A stretch of DNA of 64,000 nucleotides from Branchiostoma floridae (lineage: Eukaryota > Chordata > Leptocardii > Amphioxiformes > Branchiostomatidae), in contig NC_049984.1 of NCBI RefSeq assembly GCF_000003815.2, positions 16,606,684-16,670,683 on the forward strand, in the 5' to 3' direction. Under the pieces are notes generated by a model. The model saw only the letters and a list, made by a program, of their open reading frames with translations. It was not told the DNA's origin and did not search any database. Below, in pieces: positions 22,265-33,222 of the stretch; positions within the stretch are counted from its first letter, which is position 1; every line of letters begins with the position of its first letter. A program made the position numbers and the translations under genes.

Positions 22265-22515
22265 GGTGAAGTTTGCGAGGAAGAGATAATTTTTGCTTTG
22301 ACCCGTCCTTGCACAGCCTGGTCATCTAACCGGAAAAAAAGTCTTCGGCCGCAAACTTTACGTTGTCTATATGCTATACGCAACTCATACGGACTTGAAT
22401 ATTCGAAGTGTGAATAGAGAATAGCCACGTTTCTGATCTCATCTGACACCTGTTCATATTCCCTGTTTGTGAAGTAAATCTTCCGCCCTCACTCGCCAGG
22501 AATTCGTAGATATGT
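22265..22515. repeat. Dispersed repeat copy (pairs with 546-830)
   Basis: Shares ordered blocks with 546-830: aagtttgcgaggaaga, catacggacttg and gaattcgtaga. Confidence 0.45.
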
Positions 22516-24439
22516 TCTCCAAAACATCCTCTCTACTCTATGACACAGGTGCACCTACCACTGTTGAAGAACAGGATTTTTTTTCAAATGATGTTCATAT
22601 CATGGTTCAGATATAAAAACGAGACTTGTGCCACCGATAGAAATCAAATTCTTTCCTTTACGTCGCGGGCACAGTCTACGAACAATTTTGATTTCGTGGA
22701 ATTTTTAAGCAGGCTGTGACAGAACCAACCAACGATAAGGATCTGTTAAACACATCCTTTTCTGTAACAAATCAGCTGAATTTTGTATACGACATGTGCG
22801 TAGCCTTCTCAAGGCTGACATAAATTTGTACCGTACGATTAGCGTATGAGGAAGGTGACCAAGCCCAATCTTCAGTAAGTGGACAGTCTGCTGTGGTCCT
22901 TCCAGCCAAGTCACTATGTTGCCCCACTCTCATCCCATATCCATGGTGATTTGGGGAAGGAATACGATGAAACCAATCCCCATGATATCTCTTTGTTTGA
23001 TGAATCAAGAAGAAACTGGCCTAAATAATGGGGATATTCTTCCTCGTGGGGTCTCTTTTACCTTAGCATTTGAGGAAAGCCACGTGCACAATTAGAGCAC
23101 TTAAAAGAACCCACAACACTTATGGAGAAGAGTAGATGGGTCTTCCCTGGTGTGAGTGGATCTGGCCGGATGTGCAGCTTAAATACTCTTCAGTACAAAC
23201 CCAGTGCTCAACGTCATGAGGCGGTTTACCGGGTATGCAATAAAACAATAATAATAACGTTAAATCTCTAGTACAATAAAAGCAACCCATAGATCTTCTG
23301 TAACAACAGTTGGGTATCGTTTAACAATTGAACTTGTAGTTTGTATATAAGAAGCCATAACTTGAAAGTTCATCTGTATTGGTTGAAGTCGCTCTGGACC
23401 AATTATGATCTGTTATTCCCAACACAAAAAAAATGTACTAACCCAAATTGTCGACTGTTCAACTCCACTCTACCTGCATAACATGACGTCAGAGATATAG
23501 TGGATTGCTCATTCCTCGACAAAAAAGACTGGAGTTTGATTGTCAAAAAAATCGGGTAAGTCCAATTTTTGTGTTTTTAAACTAAAGTAAGCCTCGAAAT
23601 TTGATTCTGTAAGGATCCATGCTCTGGCAGTGCTATGATACAGACACATTCGACTGTTTACTGTCGTGATTTACGATAATTTCTGAATTAATGAAGACCT
23701 TTAATGCAAATTTTTGCCCAACTGATCTAAGTACACGCCACAGCAAGACAAAGCATACATATAAGAGCATCACAGATCTAGTCTAACACAGAAGCGACTT
23801 CTTCTCGCTTCTTGGTATTAAATGGTGAAAATGTAGGACTGTATCGGTTAAGCTATGGTCGGTTTGTCAAAACGCATGAGGAATAAATCTGCCAGTGCTA
23901 CTCATGTGTCTAAAGTGAGTGAATCTACTTTCTATGCAACTAAATAGAGTATCTCTAACTTTGACATATACAGTAAAATCAACAATTAAATAAGATTTAC
24001 TGAATGTACTTTGTGCATTCGAGTGTTTTACATGAAATACTTAATTTAGTATATGTAGCTCAGACGTTTCACATAGGTTTGCGTCATCATTTCCTGATTT
24101 CGTACTGTACTATCATGACACCATCTCACATTCCTTCTCTTACAAAACTGTCATCTAAGATTGTCTCAAATTTCGCAACTCGAGTTCTTCAGGAAGCTTG
24201 CTCGTCCTTCTCCTTCGCATAACTCGCATTCCGCGACTGTCATCATCTTTGGTGACGGGAGAAAACGCCTCAGTAGCCGACTGACACGGCCTCTCGAGAC
24301 GGTTTACCCAAGAGTTTCCGCACAATGGCCATTAAGATAACCAACAATGCCAGCAAGAATAACAACACAACTTAGAACAAAGCGAGAGATCACATTGCCA
24401 GGATTAATGTTACAGATACTACAAAGCGCCTTCTTCCCA

Positions 24440-24950
24440 GGAGAAACTAGGTGGGTAGGTACCGGGGCAGGTGCACACAGGTGGTCGGGAGGGGTATCAC
24501 TTCCTCCGGGCAGCGCACGCCGGACAGCCGCGGGAAAATAAACTCGGGGATTATTTTGATATCGGTTTCGCCAGTTCGGTTACGAGACCTTGTCACGGGC
24601 CCTCTTGGCCTCTGGTGTGTCAATGAGGCTTTTCATGCTTAGCAGAATTGATACCACGCGACCGGCGTGTTCTGTGACCCAACGGGTCGGCACCCTCACC
24701 CCCAAGTGGGGCGAATCCTCTTTGTCAAGGTGTTCACTTGCAGGTGCGACAAAGGGAAACGGGGCTCCACCACTTCGCACCTTTTCAGCGAAGAAGTGTT
24801 GTAAAGAAAGAGCTAATTAAGGGGACAAATTACTCTAAAGAGCCGGTACACGGGCGCGCTTTGTGTGTTAAACACGGGGTTAGGGTACACTGCCGGGTCC
24901 CACGGTCCGTAAGGCGGCCACCCTCACCGTGGCTTCCGCCAGAGTGACAC
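24440..24950. promoter_or_regulatory. GC-rich block with clustered E-boxes, candidate enhancer
   Basis: Stands out from AT-rich surroundings about 3 kb upstream of GDF5/6/7. CAGGTG or its relatives occur near 24469, 24479 and 24740, with a T-box-like aggtgttcac and a homeodomain-type taattaa. It has no open frame with protein character. Regulatory function is inference from composition only. Confidence 0.25.
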
Positions 24951-25033
24951 AGCCTACTTCTGTTGCTAGAAAAATAGTAGAAATTTTCCAAATGGGGTAA
25001 ACAGTATTTCCCAGGTGTTATATTTGTTTCGAC

Positions 25034-25517
25034 TTGCTGGCTATAGAGCTACCAAGGAGGTTTGGAGCTACACACACGGTACGAAGACTAGTATGTAAGC
25101 ATACTTAAACTCAACGTAAATACACTCTTTCCGCAACTTAACGATCCCTGTACATAAGTAAAGATTGCCTTTAATGCGTCCTTCCGTAAGTGTGGACATA
25201 ACGTTAAGTATGTTTCTGCACTTCTTCACATGTCTTTGCGCGGATATAAGATACTTGTAAGCGTCATTAAAACAATATTTCCGTATCCGACGGCTGAGAT
25301 CTCGTACGGAAATCATGCGTACCTTAAGCCCTTTCCGTAATCTTTTGGTCACCTTTACACCCCATTTCCGTTATGACTTCCCCGGGCCACATTTATGAGT
25401 CGTTCATGCAGCCCCAAAGGTTTCTTAAATCCATACCCTTCTTTGGGCTTTCCGTAACCTTTTCACGAGCTTTGATTATATACTTTATTGAAAATTTGTA
25501 GCTCTATGGCCAGCAAA
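25034..25517. mobile_element. Inverted-repeat element, about 484 bp
   Basis: The left end TTGCTGGCTATAGAGCTAC matches the inverse of the right end GTAGCTCTATGGCCAGCAA with one mismatch. The interior repeats ttccgtaa several times. I could not identify a target duplication, so the class is unknown. Confidence 0.55.
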
Positions 25518-25725
25518 GTATTTGCCAATTTGGCCGATTTCCTACATTTTTTTCAGCAAGAAAATGAACTTGGCGACCAGAGATGATGACGTACAAAGCC
25601 AGGCATGCCGGGCCTTCCTGCGCTTTGTCCACCTGTCGGAATGCGGAGGAACTTCAGACTTTGATCTGTCATCACTCAGACAGATGCATCCATCACGAAG
25701 TAGCCGTCATCGTCGTCGGAAACTA

Positions 25726-25897
25726 ATCTCCAAGCAGATTCTACGGTAGCATAAGTAGTATCAAAAGCTGCCAGAGGAGTGAAGCCGACCTAGGAGTGTG
25801 TTTGGCTACCAGAGTGGCTGATGACTCGCTTTGGCCAGCTATACTCCTTAGTCAGCTTTGATACTATCTTATGCCACTGGTAAATCTGCCTAGAGAT
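25726..25897. mobile_element. Foldback MITE, 47-bp arms
   Basis: Left arm atctccaagcagatt...gcataagtagtatcaaa; right arm is its inverse with few mismatches (tttgatactatcttatgc...tctgcctagagat). Most of the interior is also imperfectly self-complementary. The outer motif TCTCCAAGCAGAT recurs at other elements in this window. Confidence 0.8.
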
Positions 25898-26189
25898 GAG
25901 TCAGAAACTAGCTTCCGTTGCAGATCACAGCAGACATTTTTTTTCCAACTACGTGCATTTGCCGAGGTCAGCTAGCCTCTGTCAGACTCTATGTATCGCT
26001 GGTTACATCAGAAAATGGCCAAATATAACGTTACATATAACACTCTTTAAAGAACGCTATAAAGAACGCTTGCAGATAGATGTGCAAAAGTTAGGTGTGA
26101 TGCGTCGTTCGGTGTAATATAACTAGCTGCTGCCGCGCCGCGTGCCTGCGAAGCTGGTGTGTTACGCCGAACGGCGGTTATACTGACTA

Positions 26190-26236
26190 TACAGATACAG
26201 ATATAGATATAGATATAGATACAGATACAGATACAG
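26190..26236. repeat. GATATA/GATACA hexamer microsatellite
   Basis: Repeats of agatac and agatat over about 45 bp. Confidence 0.95.
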
Positions 26237-26326
26237 AACACACCAGAGGAGTTGCCCGGCCCAAAACTATAGCTATAAAAAACTATAAAACATAAGGTGA
26301 TCCCTATTTTCTACAAGTCAAAGCTA

Positions 26327-26460
26327 TACTCTCCAAGCAGATGTTGGTGGGGAAAATCGTGACCTTTTCCTTATAAGTTATGTACCGTATTTTTCGACCA
26401 GCCTCCCTGCCAGTGGATATAAGGTCGCGATTTTCACCGTCAACCTCTGCTTTGAGAGTA
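26327..26460. mobile_element. Short MITE of the CTCCAAGCAGAT family
   Basis: Left end TACTCTCCAAGCAGATGTTG and right end, inverted, TACTCTCAAAGCAGAGGTTG. Pairing continues through ggggaaaatcgtgacc and its inverse, so the arms are about 42 bp. Confidence 0.7.
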
Positions 26461-27503
26461 TCCAAAGCGACACGTGGAGCCTGGTAGAGGCTAGTGATCG
26501 GCAAGTGATCTGCAACGGAGGATAGTTCATACTGTGGCCATACCCGGCAACTGACAAGCAACTTTATCCGCGGAAAGTATGATGCTCAGAACACCACACT
26601 TAATCTCCAAATAAGCCATACCAAAGGTATTAAACTGCACAATACATTGCAAAAAAAGTTTACATATACAGTTAACCAACAACAAGAAGATAAGTTCGAA
26701 AATCAAGTTTGCCAATGGCCCCGTCCGGAGACCGTTATACATCTGGGTAAGGAGCGCTCCCGGTGCCAGCCATATGGGGAGGACAGGCCGGGGAGAGTAG
26801 GCCGGGGAGAGGGGGCCAGACTGTACCATTGTACCTGTAGGGGAGAAAGTACAGCATTATTGCAATCACTTCTATGTCCTCTCAAACACATTTCTGGCTA
26901 GCTATGGCCCGTTTTGGAAGCTAAAATATGACATTTCTTGGATTACCACATACTTATGCTATGGCAAAGTCGGGACTCTTAGTTAAACAAAAAACAACAA
27001 AATTATATAAACCTCTAACAGCGACACCTACCGGAGTGAGTTCCGCTGTTTCCGTCATGTTAGAGCAGCGCACCCTGGCGGAGTCGGAGAGGATGGCATA
27101 GACAGGATGAAGCCCGATGTATTCTCCAAGCAGAGTTTGAGGATTTGAGTCGCGGAGATATAGTAGTAGATAGGATTTTTACCAGCTCGCTCCTTTCCTT
27201 CAGATATAGATAGACTATACCCATGTTCTCCCTAGAGGTGTATCATCATCATGTTTTTTTTTAATAAGAAATAGGAGTGAAGTACCGGTTGTCCACTTTG
27301 CACAGTTTAAGCTTGTAATAGTCAATTTGCAATAGTCCTTTTTGCACGTTAATGGATTTTGGGGGTCTCGATATTAACGGTGATGTATTCTGACCTAAAA
27401 TGTTCATATACTGACTCCTCTGGACGGCCGACTCCCCTACTATACTATTCCCTCTATTTTCTGAATTTCTACTAAACTCGGCAAAAAAAGATTGGAATAT
27501 ACA

Positions 27504-27791
27504 TATATAGGAATAGTGAAAAATAAATATATGTGGAGAAGGAGACCTCAGCCAACCGTTCACACTTACGCCACATCTTCAGAAAAGACGCTGGAGCCGC
27601 ATGTTCCCCGTTTAGGAACTTTATTCGAACCGACACACAACAAATTTATTTGGCCAACAGGCTGAATAAAAGTTCAAAACTTGAACTATGCGGCTCCAGA
27701 TGTCTTTCTGAGGGACGACTGCAGTGTGCAAGATGTCACGGTAGCTTGAGGGATGAATCTACTCTACTATATAGGAATAGTGAAAAATAAA
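27504..27791. repeat. 240-bp hairpin-forming segment between exact 24-bp direct repeats
   Basis: The 24-mer starting tataggaatagtgaaaaat, together with its first bases ta, is identical at 27504-27527 and 27768-27791. Between them an inverted repeat of about 27 bp (core CTGGAGCCGCAT and ATGCGGCTCCAG, 27591 and 27690) can fold into a stem. The class is unknown. Confidence 0.65.
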
Positions 27792-29189
27792 GGAAGGAAA
27801 TGACTAGGATCAATGGGTCATAGATGGATTGATGGATGAACGAACAAACGAACGTTATAATCGTCATAACGCGTTATGCGATCAAGAAAAAAAGTCCAGG
27901 ATGCAGGGGTTTCTTGCAAAGCGAGTGCGTATTAAAGTAAATAATTTTGTGAAAGTATTAAAGTAAGTAATTTTGTGAAACCTTGTATTCCTGAATCATA
28001 TCTAAGACCACACTGAAATCCTCTAGAGACCCCAAAACTAATGCGCAAGGGCATAAAAAAAACACAATTCAGAAAAAAATGCTGCTAAATAACAGAATTA
28101 AACATTCAGTCCATTCTTTTCAAAGTTTTGGGTTTTCTTCTTTTCACCTCTTGACAATCGCCGCAATTTCAACCATGTTTACATTGACATTATTCTCCCT
28201 TACCCTGGGGAGCAGATTTTCTGGCAAAATTCTGATTGACCAGGAATGCAATTAGGTCACATGTGGCCACATTGTTTTGAGAGCAGGCGAAACTTTCTGA
28301 GCAATGTGCGCGTGGATGTCATCCGGCTTGGAATTGGCAAGGAGGTTGAAAAAGGGACCTATGTACAACATATTCACTGTTGGAGGGGAAATGACGTTTT
28401 CACCTTCTTTTGGATTTGAAACAATTTTGTAGTACAGCACCGTTACATTAGAAATGCGTAGCATACTCGCTGTGTCCTACAGGGAAAATGCAAAAAAAAC
28501 TAGAAAGGCCGACATTTGCTTAAGAGCAAATACAGCATATTTCAGCCATACCCCTTCCCACGCAACATTGGACTGTTCCAAATCACCCATGCGCAAAAAT
28601 GGAACATCCTCTTAACAGTACATTATCCCCCAAAGTGGACTGGTATTGTGAATTGATTCCAGGTAAAAACAGAGCTTGCTTCTATTTTTCAGAAAATGAC
28701 AATAATCACACGCACCTTCCATTCAGAAAATTTTCATCATGACTGAAAATTGTTGAATGACTTCATGTAATGTCATTAACAATTTTCAGTACGATAACTA
28801 GGTGTAAGTTTAAAAAAGTATAAGCTCCTTGTGATGTGGGTACATTTATTATTGCAGTGAACTTTTTTTATTCAAGTAGGGCATACGATTTAATAATTAT
28901 CAAGCAGGTGCAGGTACTGTAGGAGCGTTTGTTTTCTTCAAGCTGTAAAACTGTTAAACTGTTTTACTTTGTATGCAATCAGCCATCGAGCCTATTCTTA
29001 TTTTAGTTTAACAACTTCCTGCCAGACCCGGAAGATACGATTGAACCTTGTTCGAGGATTTATTTTCGTCTGTCTGGTCAGTCTGTTCATACCCTGGCGC
29101 TGAGAGTGTTTTATTGGGCTGAAACTCTGGCAGTTTAAAGTTACTTACAATTTAAATGTTCAAAGTTTATGTCAAACAACAACAGCACT

Positions 29190-29340
29190 AGGAAATGTGG
29201 CCACTATAGACAGGTGGTCACTATAGAGAAAATGCTGATCTATTGACTAGGAGCCATACGTTACACATGATTTCAGTACACTGATCATTAATCATATAAA
29301 CATTGCACAGGTAAGCCAATTGTTTAGATGTACAATTAAG
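29190..29340. repeat. Fragment of the element family seen at 33712-34194
   Basis: The block tggccactatagacaggtgg and the downstream acacatgatttcagt occur in the same order in both places. The inverted ends are missing here, so this is a truncated copy. Confidence 0.6.
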
Positions 29341-29739
29341 TTCAAATAATTCTGAAGAGAAATATTGATGAGAAAATAATCATTCTTGCCACTGTCTAAC
29401 TTATAATTACGTATCAAAACTAAACGCAGATTTTCTAACTAACGCACCTTTCGCCGACTTCATCAAAGGACCGCCGGCTATCAATCAAACACGGCTGTTG
29501 ATTAGACTTAGAGTTTTAAACAGTCATGTGCTGTGTGCCAGTTGACAGCGAACTTCATGCTACGTGATGTTTTACATTGCTTGGACCTTCTTTCCTACAG
29601 CGGTGCTTCTACAAAATATTTAGACTGTAACACTGAGTCCCACATGTTTTATAGAATAGAATTTGACGCAGAACAGCGTTTTTTTGCTGGGTATTTTTCT
29701 TGAAACATGTCCGTGGGAATATCAGCGAGGCGGCGACGT

Positions 29740-30000
29740 AGGGATATCAGACCGTCAACAAAAGTCGCACGGCGGCTAACGGCGCAGCGAAGATACTAGC
29801 GCTATAAATAAGCGCTTCAACTAAGGATGGCAACCCGTACAATATTTTTGTATACTGTTGAGCTAAGTAAAGTTTGTTGTTTATGAGGTTTTAGTTGTCT
29901 TTGAAGCTTTGACCCGAAATATTTTAAAGTCAAACTGCTGAAGAGAAGTAAGTGACTGCTACGATTATCGTAGATATGGCCCTAAAAAAACTGATAAAAG
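29740..30000. repeat. Interspersed repeat B, copy 1
   Basis: Begins near gaccgtcaacaaaagtcgca and continues to a gtagatatg block. A diverged second copy lies at 30495-30745. Confidence 0.7.
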
Positions 30001-30030
30001 AAGCCTTCTCAATAGTCTAAAATGCAAGAG

Positions 30031-30140
30031 CTTCCGGGGGGGCTTCGCCCACCTGGGTCCCCCCCCCACAGTGGCCCTGCCCCTGGACCCCGCCAGGGAC
30101 ATTCGGCGGCCCCCGGACCCCTGTCCGACGCTTTGAAAAA
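30031..30140. repeat. GC-rich block with homopolymer G and C runs
   Basis: Contains cttccgggggggcttcgccc followed by C runs and several ggacccc units, sharply different from its AT-rich flanks. It is probably an interspersed-repeat fragment. Confidence 0.5.
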
Positions 30141-30214
30141 ATCCTGGCGAGAAGTCTGTACGGCCTGAGTCTTCAAGTTAACGTATGGTGTGGTCCCGCT
30201 TATGAATATTAATT

Positions 30215-30495
30215 AGCCTTCGCTTTCCTCTTCGCTGATTGGCTGAACCATTAATTGAATTAACTCTTCCTGCCGGCTAGACGCAGGTGCAGATGTCGGC
30301 TCTGTGGGGTGAACGTCCGAAAGGTCATGGCATGGAGAACGAAAGAAAACCAATTTCCCCTAAAAAAAGTGCTGTAATTAAGCCTTTTACAGTACTTTAT
30401 GCCAAAAATTTTACTTGGATCATTTTACCAACTATCTTATGCCTATCTATACCAAATGTTACTCATACCAGGGTACAGGGGTGCAAAATATACCG
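30215..30495. repeat. Interspersed repeat A, copy 1
   Basis: Starts near cctcttcgctgattggct and ends at ataccagggtacaggg. A diverged second copy lies at 31555-31810. Confidence 0.75.
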
Positions 30496-30745
30496 TTATA
30501 AGACCGTCAACAACAGTCGCACGGAGCTAACAGCGCAGCGAAAATACCATCGCTAGCGTTTCAACTTCGGATAACAAGTTATAAGTACTGTTGAAATTAG
30601 TAACGTTAAAGTTTGTTTTTAGTTGCCTTTGACGGTTTGACCTGAAATAGTGTTACGCTAAACTCCTGAAGAGAAGTTAAGTGACTGCTGCGATTATCAT
30701 AGATATGCCCCAAAGAACTGATAACATGCATTGGCATAATACCGG
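30495..30745. repeat. Interspersed repeat B, copy 2
   Basis: Begins near gaccgtcaacaacagtcgca, directly after repeat A copy 1. It is related to 29740-30000 along its length. Confidence 0.7.
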
Positions 30746-31554
30746 TCATAAGCCTTATACCGGTCGATTAAAAATAGTGGAACTTAAAGAGATCTACACA
30801 TGCAACAATAGTTATTTCTGAGGTATGCACACTTCAGACATCTAGGTGTCCAATACATAATTTACAAAGCATCGATAACAATGCATTCGAAGACAACAAG
30901 GCCAAAAGTTTTCAGGTCATTTTCGGGGCAGGCGAGCTCATCGTGGGACAAACACACTGTCACGTTCATCGCCAGATTTGTAGATAATAATCACATGCTC
31001 ACGGCACAAGACGAGCATGATTCAACAGCAATCTTGAATTTCTTTTGGTGACCTACAACTCGTGCAAAAGTGTGAGGAACCGTTGCATTATAGCCCGGAT
31101 CTACGACTGAATGGGTCAAATTGAACGTACGCCGCCATTTTCCCGCCATTTTTAATGCTACGGCCAGCAGTAAAGTTTTACGTCATAGCGGTTATGACGG
31201 ACCAAAATTAAATGAAAATTCTTGTCAGTATACGCCCATTTTCTCATGACTTTTTGTATGCTCATGCAGATTTTTGTTTTGTGCAACTACTAACAGGAAA
31301 GAAAGGAACAACAGAGGATGTATAAAGGTACACAGCGGCAGTTAATTGTGCCGTGTTTCGTTCGGCCGGTATAGTGCACCCCCTTCCAACCACGCGCCCG
31401 TTCTCCGTGCAATTCCGCGGTGTGTTCCAATTACGATATTATGTTTTTAGCAGGACCAGAGAGACAAAATAATTTACACAGAAGAAGTGGCAAAGGTAAG
31501 CTGTAACAGCAACATGTAACTGGAGAAGATGATGCGTTGATCATTTGCCAAATT

Positions 31555-31810
31555 CCTCTTCGCTGATTGGCTAGGTCTTTGATTCAATTAACTCTCCGGC
31601 TGACGCGCACAGGTGTGGCTCTGTGCGGGGTCACGGAAGGTCACGTCAGGAGGCCAAAAGAAAACAAATTTCCCCTCAGAAAAGTGCCAAAATTAATCAT
31701 TTTAAAGTTGTTTATGTCAAAAATTTTACTTGAATCTTGTTACTAAGTATCTAATGCCTATCTATACCAAATTTCAGGTCATTTAATTGTAATACCAGGG
31801 TACAGGAGCC
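31555..31810. repeat. Interspersed repeat A, copy 2
   Basis: Starts near cctcttcgctgattggct and runs straight into the 163-bp tandem array through the same gtaataccagggtacagg end. Confidence 0.75.
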
Positions 31811-32300
31811 AAAAGTGTCCTTTTTTTTGGTCAAAAATTGGTCAAAAATCGCAAAAATAAGCATTTTGTTGCACTGTACACCAAAAGTGTTATTGAATTT
31901 ATATGAAGGGATTATCAAGGCACATCTGTGTCAAAGTTCAGCTCATTCGGTTGCAATACCAAGGTACAGGAGCCAAAAGTGTCCTTTTTTGGTCAGAAAT
32001 TGGTCAAAAAATCGCAAAAATAAGCATTTTGTTGTACTGTACACCAAAAGTGTTATTGAATTTATATGGGGGCATTATCAAGGCACATCTCTGTCAAATT
32101 TCAGCTCATTTGGTTGTAATACCAGGGTACAGGGGCCAAAAGTGTCCTTTTTTGGTCAAAAATTGGTCAAAAAATCGCAAAAATAAGCATTTTGTTGTAC
32201 TGTACACCAAAAGTGTTATCGAATTTATATGGGGGCATTATCAAGGCACATCTCTGTCAAATTTCAGCTCATTTGGTTGTAATACCAGGGTACAGGGGCC
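31801..32300 (+). repeat. Tandem array, 163-164 bp unit, three full copies
   Basis: Units start at 31801, 31965 and 32128, and a fourth begins at 32291 before diverging. Each carries tacaggagccaaaagtgtcc, a doubled ttggtcaaaaa block, a gtactgtacaccaaaagtg block and a tcagctcatttggttg tail. Copies are nearly identical. Open frames here are repeat artefacts. Confidence 0.95.
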
Positions 32301-32308
32301 AAAATATA

Positions 32309-32624
32309 CAGTTTTGGTCTAAAATTGACCAAAAAATCTCAATAAAATCATTTTAGAGGCAGATATGAAAAAACTGAGAAAAAAGCATCAAGGTATTGGC
32401 CCATTCTACCCCTGTGCCAAATTTCAGGTCATTCGGTCCAGGAACGGCGGAGATGAATCACTTGAACAGTTTTGGTCTTAAATTGACCCAAAAAATCTCA
32501 ATAAAATCCTTTTAGAGGCAGATATGAAAAAACTGAGAAAAAAGCATCAAGGTATTGGCCCATTCTACCCCTGTGCCAAATTTCAGGTCATTCGGTCCAG
32601 GAACGGCGGAGATGAATCACTTTG
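32309..32624 (+). repeat. Tandem dimer, 158 bp unit
   Basis: Copies at 32309-32466 and 32467-32624 share cagttttggtct, a long gaggcagatatgaaaaaact stretch and ggaacggcggagatgaatca. It is related in style to the adjacent 163-bp unit: both hold a tttcag(g/c)tcatt(t/c)ggt motif. Confidence 0.95.
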
Positions 32625-32639
32625 AAGATTTGACAGGAG

Positions 32640-32666
32640 AAAGAAAGAAAGAAAGAAGAAAGAAAC
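32640..32666. repeat. (GAAA)n microsatellite
   Basis: About six gaaa units with one interruption, between the dimer and the THAP gene. Confidence 0.9.
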
Positions 32667-32829
32667 ATTACGAATACAATATATTTCACCATACTATGTA
32701 TGGCTGAAATATAATGAAACTGAAAACATTTCAAGATTTACAGTAACAAGTTGACCTTATGACGTCACAGGTCACCCACCTGCCCGCCATATTGGAAGTT
32801 GACAAAAACAAAGCAGAGAAACGTCAAAT

Positions 32830-33222
32830 ATGGTGCGTTGTGTCGTTTGCAGCGAAGGAAGCCAGTCTGCAGAAAAGCTAACCTTCCATAACTTTCCTAG
32901 AGACCCCAAGAGACGTCAAATATGGCTGGCACGCACAAGGGACCACATGGCGAATGGCGAATTAGTCGAATGGGTGTTCAAGCGCCCTTTAAAAGAGTGG
33001 GACGAAATCATAGACACTTGGAAGGTCTGTTCCCGGCATTTTGAGCAGAGATGTTTTCAAGAGTCCACGTTGAAGAGAATGCTGACCCTGACAGCGGTCC
33101 CCACCCTGTTTTCGGAAGAAGAGATGTCAAAGCATAAGCAGCGGGCACCACCAACAACAACACATGCCGAGCCGAAACTCCGGCCGTTGAAACCCAAGGA
33201 ACCAGGGCAAGAGCACATTTGG
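32830..33222 (+). CDS. THAP protein exon 1: THAP zinc finger
   Basis: 131 codons holding the whole THAP module and a basic, Pro-rich linker. The donor gtatgt is in phase 0. Confidence 0.92.

Larger units (their letters stand above)
21478..32829. other. Gene-poor interval upstream of GDF5/6/7 and the THAP gene
   Basis: 11.4 kb with no supportable coding exon. It contains the mobile elements and tandem arrays listed separately, plus a GC-rich block at 24440-24950. At 23040-23245 there is a stretch (around gagcacttaaaagaaccc) that looks like an old interspersed element. Control regions for both flanking genes may lie here. Confidence 0.6.

Noticed and set aside
25522-25749. 75-codon frame with RSSRHRRRKLISK
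   Set aside because: It runs into the left arm of a foldback MITE, has no splice context or homology, and is best explained as chance.
31815-32322. Two long plus-strand frames with repeated KNRKNKHFVVLYTKSV
   Set aside because: They are translations of the 163-bp tandem unit in two frames, not a gene.
32309-32624. CRISPR-like interpretation of the repeat arrays
   Set aside because: Units are 158-164 bp, contiguous and without spacers. They are ordinary tandem repeats in an animal genome.
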